Shown here: positions 25,201-41,373 of the stretch, in pieces
Position numbering within the stretch: the stretch's first letter is position 1
How the letters are laid out: each line of letters begins with the position of its first letter
From: Marsupella aquatica
Lineage: Eukaryota; Marchantiophyta
DNA length: 64,000 bases
NCBI GenBank assembly: GCA_973895155.1
Contig: OZ316891.1
Location: 13,702,001 to 13,766,000 of the forward strand
Reading direction: 5' to 3'
Notes under the pieces: generated by a model
Database searches by the model: none
The model's input: the letters and a program-made list of their open reading frames with translations, nothing else
Told to the model about the DNA's origin: nothing
Translations under genes and position numbers: made by a program

Positions 25201-27409
25201 ATCTCCAGAAGTGAAAATCGATGTCCAAATTAAAGTCGAAACTTGGCACACGGAAATTCAAGTCAGGAGGTCATATGACGGGCAAACCTGATATAGAAGA
25301 CACCCAACAGAGAATAGGCAACTAACAGGCTGACAAGTGATTGGACGACGACCATAATATTTGTCATCATACACCTGGGATCAGGAGTCAACTCACCACC
25401 ATATCCTGTCCAAAAGCATCGCTTCATATCGGTCAGCAATCAATCTATAGCCATGAGATTTAGCGGTATAGTATACAAAGGCGGAAGTCAGAGCGAGTTG
25501 GAATTTACTGGAACTCACCAATAGTCATAGATGTCTGCACACTGTAAGGAGCAGCCACATCAGCACCAGATCCCACCCGTCACGCCATTAACAAACAATA
25601 GGTCAGTAATCCTAGCTATGTTTCTTCAAACACATCTAAGTGAGAACAAACTGATCGCTCAAAAATTCAAGATAGTAGTCCGTCACACGGCCAACCTTTC
25701 AAGAACTTATGAATCAGAACTTAGTTTTCATAGCATAGCAGAACAGAACCTTACCTGAACCAAAGGGCATGGCTGTAAGTGTGTACACCCGGTATACAAA
25801 GGTTATTGTAAGCCTGTCAAGGAAGACCAAACTTACAATTTTAAAGACATTGTAAAAACCTTTCCCATTCTGGAATCTTTTAATCGCTCAACGAGAAACT
25901 CTGAAATGTAGCATAATACATATGACGAGGGTGAAGATAAAGAAACCGTACATCATAGTAATATGGGATAGCAAATCCTCCAAATAGAATGGTGTATGTA
26001 CAAAAGAGAACCAGCATAAATCTGGAGCTTGGCATCTGTACATGCATAGTGTCAGACAAGCCTCTTTTCCTAAAGCTGCAATTTATTTGTGCAAAAAGTG
26101 ATCGCTGGGTACTAATTTCACAACACACCGGTTTGGCAGAGCACTGGACTCCAATAAATTCTAAGACACTAGCGTAAAATATAGTGCTTCAATCTCCATA
26201 GGATAGTTCATGATAGACAACGTGCTCGTACTCACATTGACAAGAGTGTGAAAGAGGTCTCCCCAATACAATGAATGTTTTGGTGCACCTCGTGTCTCCA
26301 CATTGAGACGTCCTCTGAAAACATCAATCACAGTGGTCAGCACAACTAAGTGCACATAAGAACTTTTCCATAAAGGGAACAGGCTTCATGAGCATCCCGC
26401 ACTGCCAAGTAAAGTGGGGTCGTGCAACGAGTTCAACCTTGGCAGGGCAAAAAATGAGCAGAATTTCTTGTTCAGGTGCAGGAAGCACTCTGTGACTCAA
26501 CAACTATTCCACTGTTTCGTCCCAAAGCTGCCCGTATCTGTAGTGAACTTCCATGCGTACGAGGAACGGGTCTGCGTTTCTAAGTTCACTGCGTCCGTTA
26601 CTAAAGAATTAGAGAACCTGTATTTAGGAGCCCATAGTCATCCGATTCACTATTTTTACTCTTTGTGTTTCATGAACAGATAACCTTTCCTTTTGCCACA
26701 GCCAATATCTTGTACTTTCTATCTCTTGCCCTAATTTAAGGAATTCCAAAGACTTCAAAATAAATCGATCCGATTCAGTCCCTCAAAATATCTCTCCCTT
26801 AATCCATCCTTTCTAGTGAGTGAGAATACACATATACTATTTTAGATGAAATATTACTTGAAGTGCATGTATCTTTTCTTAAACAAAAATCAGAAAAGCC
26901 GATCGGACAGCATCATTCGGCAAAGCTAAGGCTCGTACAGCACGAGCAATAAACGAGTAGATATGAAGTGGACCTTCGTCTATCCACAGAGGTGTGCTGA
27001 AGATTTTATGTACGACTGAAGCGCAAATACACTGAAGTCCTCCAGCCTCTAATATGCGTGGTGTCCATATTGCCATTGCTTGTATTTGGATTCTGACTGA
27101 ATCACCAAGATATCATACCTCATGTAGACAAAATCTATGACAGCGCACTAAGTCCAGACTCAATTCAGGTAAGTAGTACAAATTAGGACGCAAATGCAAC
27201 CCAGGTTGCGGGGAATGCTGTCCATCAGTAACGATGATTCCGAATGCGGCACGACTCCAATTCCTACAAACCATATTGATCCCGGACGTGTTTCGAAGAG
27301 GAAGCGAATGTTCATAAAAAAAGCTGACTTACTTGTGATCCACAAGAGGGAGTTTGGGACCCTTCCGCCTCAAGAGTTGCTGATGACTGCTGTCCTCGGC
27401 CGTCCTCAT
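22229..27409 (-). CDS. Inward-rectifier (Kir-type) potassium channel
   Basis: Fifteen exons (27409-27333, 26314-26236, 26035-25952, 25813-25755, 25541-25519, 25405-25288, 25075-25009, 24838-24776, 24445-24361, 24101-24016, 23787-23712, 23593-23545, 23300-23261, 23016-22600, 22396-22229) join with GT-AG borders and matching phases into 1491 nt, 496 aa. A slide-helix segment SLYWGDLFHTLVN precedes helix 1 (about 56-78). The pore helix leads to filter TIGYG (106-110), bracketed by C86 and C119 where Kir channels have a disulphide. Helix 2 is about 121-147, followed by a basic RFARPARR stretch. The cytoplasmic Kir domain shows MANLRKHQIIEANVRLL, HPITSTSPL, ILVLLEGVDA and ARRSYLPSDIVSEHRF. Residues 303-496 are a lineage-specific tail. 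Four subunits should form a potassium pore; the membrane is unknown. Confidence 0.9.
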
Positions 27410-28324
27410 CTCGTAGGTCGACCTCGTCCTCAAGTCGTTTATTCATTCATCAACAAACCACACCTAACCCACCACTGATCCTATTTTCTTCTTCTGTCGC
27501 TGCATTCATGTATCTGAGGACGAATGGTATTAGCCAGCGGTCTCCGTAATAGCTGAGCGCTTAGAATTTGCCTCCAGCAGCTCATTACGCCGCCCCTCGA
27601 AACCGGGATGGAGCGTAGCATACTACGAATTTCAATTCAGAACTTAGGCACGGGTATCATTCCATTGAAACAAAACCTTAGGCATGGGTCACCGTCATCT
27701 TCTCATGATCTTTGGCAGCAAACTCCTGGGACGGTAGAGCACAAATTTCGCATTAGATTCCCGCAAAAGAATGCCACAGAAGCGGGAAAAAGCAAAGTCA
27801 AATCGGGAAGGTCCACAAGACCTGTCCACTGTAGGGAACAGAACAATCTGCCATCGTCGTGGAGGTGGAACTGAGGAAGCACTTCAACCTCCGCAAAGAC
27901 TGAAACCACAGCATTCAAAATGTACAGCAGAGGGCTCGAAACGAGAGAGACGCAGAGTTCATGAGACTTCAGAACATCACGTGCACGGTACTTACTACCA
28001 AAAGGAGCCGCCCTAAATTTACGCTGAGATCTCGTGCTCCGGAAATCCGAATCCAGGATTGGCCTGTGAAAGGACGGAGGATTTCGTTGTACCTTGCGGG
28101 TCGTCAATCGATTCTCTGTAATTCGGATCTGCGGGGAAAAGCAGCGGCCTTTGTCACCAAATTACAGGACCTTTGGGAAATTGGAACAAGCTTATCCTCT
28201 CGGCCGAACTGCGCGACACGCGATTCGTGTGCTGTCATCGAGCATCATCATTCATCATTTTTGCGTGGAGAAGTTCGTGGAACGCCTCGTGAACGCCTCG
28301 GGAAGAAGGCCGTGCCGAACCTGC

Positions 28325-28624
28325 CATGCACTTATCCAAGGTTAGCACTCCACCCTAAGTGTAAACCCACTACTGTAGGCTGGCTTAGAGCATTCCCACC
28401 ATGCACTTATCCAAGGTTGGCACTCCACCCTAAATGTAAACCCACTACTGTAGGCTGGCTTAGAGCATTCCCACCATGCACTTATCCAAGGTTAGCACTC
28501 CACCTTAAATGTAGACCCACTACTGTAGGCTGGCTTACAGTATTCCCACCATGCACTTATCCAAGGTTAGCACTCCACCCTAAGTGTAAACCCACTAGTG
28601 TAGGCTGCCTTAGAGCATTCCCAC
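28325..28624. repeat. Four tandem copies of a 75-bp unit, in frame on the plus strand
   Basis: Copies start with CATGCACTTATCCAAGGTT at 28325, 28400, 28475 and 28550, so the period is exactly 75 bp, with few substitutions between copies. A plus-strand frame (27961-28701) stays open across the array and reads a 25-residue unit beginning CTYPRLALHPKC four times. I see no start, splice or domain evidence for translation. Each unit ends with GAGCATTCCCACC, which resembles the left end of the adjacent MITE-like element. Confidence 0.95.
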
Positions 28625-28876
28625 CAGTTCTGAAAAGTGATGGGCCTGCGAAGAGAATCCTGTCATCCCTATATTTTCACATTACACAAGGTGACCAATA
28701 GGCTGCAGGAAGGCAAGCATCCATTGTATGCCATAACCTTCGATACTTTGAACAGGGCAGGTTTACCGGCCTGGTATCCAGTGTCGGGTGGGGAAAAGGT
28801 CCAGGGCAACTTCTGGACCGACGGCCCGGCCCCCACCAGCCTGCATATGGAGCGACCAGTGGGGATGCTCTTAGGT
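28608..28876. mobile_element. Candidate MITE next to the 75-bp array
   Basis: AGAGCATTCCCACCA on the left and TGGGGATGCTCTTAG on the right are imperfect inverted repeats about 270 bp apart. The interior is non-coding. The left terminus is also the end of every unit of the neighbouring 75-bp array. Target-site duplication is not clear. Confidence 0.4.
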
Positions 28877-31780
28877 TTTACGGCACCTAACCAGCATTTT
28901 TTTTTAAGTGTGGATTTTTGCCAAATTCCACCTACCCAAACAATGTTCGCCACTGTTGGCTAGTATTAGAGATATCCTAAAAGTACCCCGTCAGCTAGCT
29001 TTTGAGATATGGTTAGTCAATAATCCTAGTTGAGTAGGATTAACATACAAATGACCTAGTAGCAAGGTGAAAACATCTCAACTATTATTCCTAGTTGAAA
29101 TATTTTCAACAACTATTCGACCATGTCCATTGCAAGGGGCTAGATATTTTTAACACCATTTGCCACTTTTTCACCAAATCATGAACCCCATTTGCCAGAA
29201 TCTAATGGTCCTCCTTAAATATAGGGATATCTGACAATCATGATGTAATTCAGGAACATCTCATAAAGAATTTTCCTAGAATCTCCTCCCTTAGAGAAGC
29301 CGACATTCGCCACACTGGCTAAATATAAAATAACCCTAAAAAATAAGCTGCCCGTAACCCAATAGGAGTAGGCTTAGGTTTCAGGGACTCTAACCCAATC
29401 TTACTAATATTTTTCTCATGGAAGCTACTCTTAAACCACTACTAGCCATGACCCAAAAAACCTGGTTACACCACGTTTCACCATAAATAGTATCCTCTAT
29501 TGAATTTGTGGAGCAATATGGAATCTGAGAGAAGAAGAATGAGAGTAATATGAAAAAGGGAGAAATCTTGGACACTTCCCCATTTTATATAGCTAGTGGT
29601 GGTTTAAGGTCTATGGTCTAGATTGAAGACTTTAGGCAATAACTCTCAACAAGGAAATATTGATGTCAAGTGTTTATATTGTCCAGATTGGCTCCTTCAT
29701 TCAAGAGATTTGCATTTATTGAACTTAAATTCAATTTGTTTTGGGTATGGAGCCTATCTTTAAGTCCAAGTCACCTATTATCAACTCTTTCTTTTGTGCC
29801 CCTCAAACTTAAAGGTCAATGTCAAGATGCCATTCATTTAGGCTGCCATGCCATAACCCCCTTGTTACGCAGGCCTGAGGCAGGTCTTATGCTGACCCAA
29901 TGGCAAGGGCCCGAAACTTTCTGGCCCTTGCAGGTCCTGACCTTTGGCTGGGAAATAAAACAAGAAAGCCACCACACCTGTTGTAAATTGTGCCATTGTT
30001 GGGAAGTAGGAAAGCACATTATGTAAATCAGTAAAAAACTACTTTTTCCAAAAGTTTTGGGAGTGCAAAGGGCCACATTCCTCGCGTGCGAGTTGGCTCT
30101 TAGAAGAGGAAGTGGGTCTTCCATTTTGCATATGAAGAAAAGTCACTAGTGCCCCACTCTTGTAAGGCCACCCTTTATCAGACAAAATAGGACAGTAGAA
30201 TGCAATCCACAGCCTACAAGAGGCAAATCTATGTTTGACTTGACACTACAGTTAGAATGAATACCTGGCTGGCATTTCGGACACCCACCCCTGGAGATGG
30301 TTACCTTGCTTATACTGTTATGCTAGAAGTGCAAGGGCAAAAAACTTTGCACTTCTACAACTTTGCACAAAGGCTTTGTACTCTCTGGCTGAAGTTTCCT
30401 CCTATCCCTGTCTCAGAAGATGTTTTATTCAATAGTGCAATTATACAATACTCTATGTAAATACGACCTACACTTATCAATATAGACACCTCTTATCAAT
30501 CATGCACTTGTGGACATAACACTTATCTACCCTTTGGGTCACATATTTTCCGTCTGGTGAAAACCTAACATCTACTTGGTGACAAGCGATGTATGCATTC
30601 GGTGTATGCGATTACTTGGCGATTACAGCGATGTATGCAGACTTCAAATCACTAAGATCTGGGAGACAAGCGATGTAGGTGACTGTCAGTGGACGACCAG
30701 ATTGTTGATTGATAGTCGGTGATCACTAGCTATGGACTTCAAATCGACTTCAAGGTGATTTCGAAGGTCTCTGACGGACAAGTGATGTAGGTGATTGTTA
30801 GTGGAAGACCAGATCTTCGACTGGTAGTTGGGTGATCAGTAGCTATTGTAGGTTGGTTATGGAGACCACCGATTTTTTGTTCAAGCAATCTGTCGTGCTT
30901 CAGATTTGTCAAGTAACGAATTTGACACTCAGAAAGAAAAAAACTGCAACACAAGGGAACTCCAAACCCATGGGTAGCGTTCATGATGAGCGTAGAAGTT
31001 GCCGGTGACTATTGCGGGAGTTTCAGCACTAAAATATGGAAAGACCAGCGCACAATATTTGATCGGAGTAGCCCAAGTTTATTGGAGGATGACCCGATAT
31101 GTTGGAAGAACGACACCTCTCACCGAACATTGTGGAGATATCCTTGAATGGTCCGCACAGGGGTAACGTGGATGTTAGTAAATGCCCGAATGAAACTCGA
31201 GACTGTTTGGACAACTGCACATATGACTTTTCATGGAGGATTTCCATGTAACGACACAAGTGTAGTCTTGAAATTCATTCTGAAATGAGACACGGATCAC
31301 TGGCAATCTCCACAAAATTCAGCTAAACCAGATGGCTCTCCTACATTAGAAGACTCGATGCTGCTCATTAAAACGTATAAACGGAGGCAAGGTGCATCTG
31401 GCCGAACACAGCTGCGGACTAACCTCATTCAATGAAAGCAGGTAGGCTGTGATACATACAGGTAACAACCTCTATATCATGGAGTAGCAAATCCCGCAAT
31501 AGGGCAAAAGTTCCTCAAGCGCATAATTAAGGCAAAGAATCACGGACCATCAACAGACAAGACTACCAATCGATATTGCTGGTGTGATATATTTACCGTA
31601 TTTACTACTGCTGAAAATTTAAATCGCAAAATTTGATCACTGCAGGTACAATGACCTCCACATAGTACACAAGTAGCAAGAATATTTACATACTTGCTGA
31701 GCTTTGCTGTATAGGTTAACAAGACCTCACATCGCAGACGTCTCTCTTGCCGTACAAATGACCCTTCGTAGGAGGAGTTG
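28877..31780. other. Repeat-derived intergenic DNA
   Basis: No open frame with a recognisable motif was found on either strand. A 113-bp duplication (listed separately) and many short degenerate words suggest old mobile elements. Confidence 0.5.
30664..30850. repeat. 113-bp direct duplication, second copy partial
   Basis: GACAAGCGATGTAGGTGA at 30664 and GACAAGTGATGTAGGTGA at 30777 each start a stretch containing AGTGGA(C/A)GACCAGAT and GGTGATCA. The second copy loses similarity after about 75 bp. Shorter GCGATGTATGCA words precede the first copy. Confidence 0.75.
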
Positions 31781-31819
31781 ATTCAGACCCAATGGGGCAC
31801 GGATTCTAACTACCTCCGA

Positions 31820-31990
31820 AATTTCAGGGTGCTCATGATATGTGCCATCCGCAGCAGGCTCGTTGTTGTCTTTACTCTTCTTTTCGATCTCCTCGTCACC
31901 CTTGGTAACCCTGTGCTTACCATCTTCATCATCTACTGCTGACCTAGTTCCATGCTCAGAGCGTAGTCGTTTTAAGCAACAGCTGCCATC
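31820..31990 (-). CDS. Possible exon downstream of SF3B6, charged peptide
   Basis: Immediately after the SF3B6 stop the minus strand has a pyrimidine-rich acceptor (CCTTCTAG) and then about 60 codons without a stop. The peptide is rich in Lys, Glu and Asp (for example VTKGDEEIEKKSKDNNE) and ends at a possible donor GAG|GTAGTT. The frame differs from that of SF3B6 and has no ATG. It could be an exon of a host gene in whose intron SF3B6 lies, or simply 3' UTR. The opposite strand is also open for 71 codons. Confidence 0.25.
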
Positions 31991-32010
31991 CCCAACTAGA
32001 AGGAATCAAC

Positions 32011-32388
32011 TCATTTATCTTTCGTCGAGACCCCATACTTCTCTTGCAATTTCGTGAGCTCTTCCTCCTTCTTCCGCTGGTCTATCTTCTTCGACATCTT
32101 CGCTTGCTGGTAGTACAAGACGATGAGGTATCGGTTCGCCACATTGAACCCCGAAAGATGATCAACTGCATTTTTAGCATCGTAGATGTCCTCGTACACA
32201 ACAAACGCAGTGCCTCGTGTGTCTTTCGTGTCACCGATGCGAATTTGCCGAATAGCGCCATACTTCCCAAATATATCATACATCTCCTCTGACGAGATAT
32301 TAAACGGAAGATTCCTTACATACAGAACTCTATTAACCTCCGGTGGCAGACGTGCGTTACCTCTGCGGATGCTCAGCGCAGCAGCCAT
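32011..32388 (-). CDS. SF3B6: Splicing factor 3B subunit 6 (SF3b14/p14), pre-mRNA branch-site protein
   Basis: A single uninterrupted frame of 125 aa, the normal length for the family, and intronless. One RRM fold spans about residues 18-95, with the RNP2 motif VLYVRNLPF and an RNP1-like [10 protein letters not shown] conserved tail follows (YQQAKMSKK, then [12 protein letters not shown]). The protein is part of the SF3b complex of the U2 snRNP, binds SF3B1 and contacts the branch-point adenosine in the nucleus. The ATG at 32388 gives [20 protein letters not shown], matching the family's start. An alternating minisatellite lies about 380 bp upstream. Confidence 0.97.
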   Translation of the reverse strand: MAAALSIRRGNARLPPEVNRVLYVRNLPFNISSEEMYDIFGKYGAIRQIRIGDTKDTRGTAFVVYEDIYDAKNAVDHLSGFNVANRYLIVLYYQQAKMSKKIDQRKKEEELTKLQEKYGVSTKDK

Positions 32389-32770
32389 AGCTGTATCAGA
32401 TCAGTACCTCCCTCGCAGAATCGCTTTCAATAAAACAATATCCGCGTCCTCTCGATACTCTTTTCACAACATACGATTCGAACGAAGTGAAGAACCTGAA
32501 ACCCTAAGGGTATGATATGGTCGGCCCTTCTTTTCTTTCTGCTCAAAGGGAGGTCGTCCGCTTGAAGACAGCGGATTGCAATAACACGGTGGAATTTGCT
32601 TCAAATGTACATTGGGGCCTCGCCCGTCGACCGCAGCCGGCTCAATTCTCACCCCGCGACACCGTCTCCTCTGCGCTCTGCTCTCCGTGTCTGTCTGTGT
32701 CGTTCTTCGTCTCGAGCTCGAGCACTTTCATTAGAAGGAAGGAACCAGCCAAAAGCCTTGTGCAGTATTA

Positions 32771-33151
32771 GGGCGTCTCAAACCTTCTGTTCGGCGTAGG
32801 TTACACCCGACCTGAATGTTGCGGGTCTCAAACCTTCTGTTCCGGGGCGGAGATTTTAGAGGACCAGAATGCTGCGGGTCGCAAACCTTCTGTTCCGCGT
32901 AGGTAGGGCGTCTCAAAACCTTCCGTTCGGCGTGGGTTACACCCGATCTGAATGTTGCGGGTCTCAAACCTTCTGTTCCGGGGCGGAGGTTTTAGAGGAC
33001 CAGAATGCTGCGATTCGAGAACCTTCAGTTCCGCGTAGGTTACACGCAATCTGAATGTTGCGAGTCTCATACCTTCTGTTCTACGGGGGATGTTTTCTGG
33101 GAGCAGAATGCTGCGGGCCCCAAACCTTCTGTTCTGCGGTGGACGTTGAAC
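32771..33151. repeat. Minisatellite of two alternating about 52-bp unit types
   Basis: About eight units share the core CAAACCTTCTGTTC. They alternate between type A (followed by GCGTAGGTTACACCCGA) and type B (followed by GGGGCGGAGGTTTTAGAGGA), both ending in GAATG(T/C)TGCG. The array therefore has a higher-order period near 105 bp; units start at about 32771, 32822, 32875, 32906, 32959, 33012, 33062 and 33115. The third unit is truncated. It lies between the SF3B6 promoter side and the next intergenic region. Confidence 0.9.
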
Positions 33152-33960
33152 GTATAGAGCAAAAGTCACGAGTAAAGTACTCATTAGAGTGCATTATAGG
33201 ATATAATGCCAAGCAAAACCAGAGCATCATCTCAAGTTTTGAGGGGTTATTATTGCACATAATAATTAGCAAATGAGACTTTATTATAATTAATTTATAG
33301 CCCAAGAGATTTTTATTTTTAGTACAAGTAGTGGAGAAACTTACTAGAGAGGTGATCCAGATCTTGACCAGGGCATTATGTTCACAGACTGCCCTGAAAA
33401 ATACTATGGGAAAAATCATGAAGGGCATCAAGTGTAAGGTAACCCATGGCCCCAAGGGGTTTATGGGATACAATCTCTCGAGGGCGGTGAGCCCAAGGTG
33501 GCTAAAGCCATGGCCCTTTAGTGGCCATGGGTTGGAGAGCATAACCCTCCAGTGTATTCTTGCTCTTATTTTGATGTGAAAGTTGCTCTTGAAGTTGGAT
33601 AACCCTCCATGTTGGCTTGTCTGGTGGTCAAAATCTTCACAAACCCTGGGCCAGGCAGGGGTGGGTTATGGCTCATATCCATTGATAGAACTACAAGTAG
33701 GAAACGACAGGGTGGTTGATGCAATGTAAAATCGCCCATCTCACTGCGGCCTGAGGTAACATCAACGCCTGGCCTTGCAGCCAATGGTTACTAACCAGGG
33801 AATGTTAGCACCGATGGGTTCCTGCCACTCTATTTTCAGTGACAAATTTGTTGGATTTCACCCCTCTGAAATGCATTCTTCCACTTTTGAGAGACTTTTG
33901 ACCGATTTTGTTTGTTTCCCTTTAGCCTCAATGCCCCACTTTGCTCAGGCCCATAGTTGT

Positions 33961-34130
33961 CTTCCCCACTTGTTGCCTCACCTAAAACTTGTCGGCCCTG
34001 AGAGTCACCTTTTTGCCTTCCCCACATGTTGCCTCACCCAAAATTTGCAGGGCCCTGAGAGTCACTTTCTAGCCTTCCCCACCTATTGCCTCACTCCTAA
34101 ACTTGGTGGGCACCCATAGCCACATTCTGA
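33961..34130. repeat. Three copies of a 56-bp unit
   Basis: CTTCCCCAC followed by TTGCCTCAC and an A-rich or C-rich stretch then GGCCCTGAGAGTCAC recurs at 33961, 34017 and 34074. The third copy is the most diverged. Confidence 0.8.
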
Positions 34131-34136
34131 CCACAT

Positions 34137-34487
34137 CACTTTTGCCTCAACTTTATGTTTGACACAGCCTACTGCCCCAGCCCATCTACCTTCACTTGCT
34201 CAATCTCCATAATGATAATTTTTTGATGGACTCTAATTTTCTTCGTTCTTGCTGGGCTTTGCTATGGTTGCCTTGGTATGTTCGATTTTACTCTTCAGCA
34301 TTATTTAGATGGATAATCCATGGCGACACTTATGATTTTTGCTATATCCATCACTTTTGCCACAATTTCAGGTTTGACACGTCCTACTGCCCCAGCCCAT
34401 CTACATTCACTTGCTCAACCTCCACAATGATAAGACCTTAGTCGATTCTAGTTTTCTTCTTGCTTGCTAGGTGTTGCTGTGGCCGCC
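34137..34487. repeat. Direct repeat at 214-bp spacing
   Basis: CACTTTTGCC at 34137 and 34351 starts two similar stretches of about 140 bp. Both contain CTACTGCCCCAGCCCATCTA and ATTCACTTGCTCAA-like words, and end near TTGCTGTGG or TTGCTATGG. They are separated by about 70 bp of unique DNA. Confidence 0.75.
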
Positions 34488-35828
34488 CTCTCAGGCAGAG
34501 GAGACAGTTCTTGAGTTCGGGCTCGAAGGTAACCGGCTGGATTTTTGCTTGCTTTCAGTGTTGGCAAGTATAGGAAAAACACAATTTGGCAACACTTTCA
34601 GAAAAGCTATTGTGATATTAAAAAAAACACTAACTTTTATGTGATTATTGGTATGAACCTGAATGCCCATTCCTTGAATGACAACAGAGATGATGCACAA
34701 ATCAACATGCATCATCATCTTGACATACAATACATCAGATCCCCTCCGTCCAGGCCCTAGAGTTCTGATCTAGAGTCTTCACTCTAGAAGCCTAGTCTCC
34801 AATTGTAGCTTCTGTTCGCGAATTAGTAGTAAGATGAGTACAGTGGGAATCTACTGCAGTGGCATTGGCAGTGGCATTGGCATTGGCCAAATTGAACCGA
34901 TCAGCAACAATATCATCCACCAGTCATTGGCTTGACACCGAGTCGCCCATCCCTTTGCCCATCATTCTCATCTACCGTGTGGTGTCTATCGCACATATTC
35001 CTTGTGTTACTTTACTCTACTCTGCATTGGAGATATGAGCCAACTACATACAAACGGCACTACCTTCTCAATGATGAAGATTCATCAAGATTTAGACAGG
35101 TAGCTTTTGCGAGGGAAGACCAGAGCCTGTTCACATTTGCAAACATAAAAAGGTAGGACAAGCTTGTGCAGATGCAATTCATCTATAACAAGAGGCTAAC
35201 CCAGGAACGAGGCAATTGTACTCGGTCAAGCAACTGATTGCTATCTTTATAAAATCACAAAGTCCTTTGAACACTAGTTCAAATTCACACCTCATTTTCC
35301 GTATGTACGAGACAGTAACATCAATACTACAACCGACACAGTTTCACTGCTAAAAGGCTGAAATCCGGATTTGCCTTAATACCTTCAATTGAAGGTTCTA
35401 TCATCCCTACAGTAATGGCTCTGCCCCCTGACAACTACTTTGCTGACAGTAGGTTTGTACGACAGGATGTCCAAATATCGAAGAGAAAATGATTGAAATT
35501 AAAGCCCTTGGCCAACCTGGCATGCGTGTTTCAAAAAGCATATCACCCTGATGACAGTGATCAGGACAAAATTTGTAGGACTTGGACCACAGATAATTTA
35601 CAAGGCTGAGATTCGAGGAAGAATTTACACAGCAGCTCATGTTACAATGCTGAAAATTTCTGCCCAGCACACCATGAGACTACGGGTGTCTTGATTCCTT
35701 TCTAGTGTTTCAATGGTGGTTGGAAACCGTGATAAAAGAATAGAATGGGAATAAAATTGCTAACAGAGATGACTGGCAAACACCCCATGCCGTACAAAAA
35801 CAAACCGGGTAGATTCATTCAATCAATG

Positions 35829-41373
<5,545 letters not shown>

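Larger units (their letters stand above)
33152..35828. other. Intergenic region with duplicated segments
   Basis: No supported gene. It carries the two repeats listed separately, and, up to 35.8 kb, the 3' flank of the copine gene. Confidence 0.55.

Noticed and set aside
25195-25288. Continuation of Kir helix 2 exon through GTTTGCCC
   Set aside because: The frame stops after a few codons, while splicing at CAG|GTTTGC joins RFARP in phase and matches the family.
26879-27076. 65-codon minus-strand frame inside the first Kir intron
   Set aside because: It does not join in phase with the Kir exons and shows no channel motif.
28325-28624. CRISPR-like array
   Set aside because: The units are contiguous with no variable spacers, and this is plant DNA.
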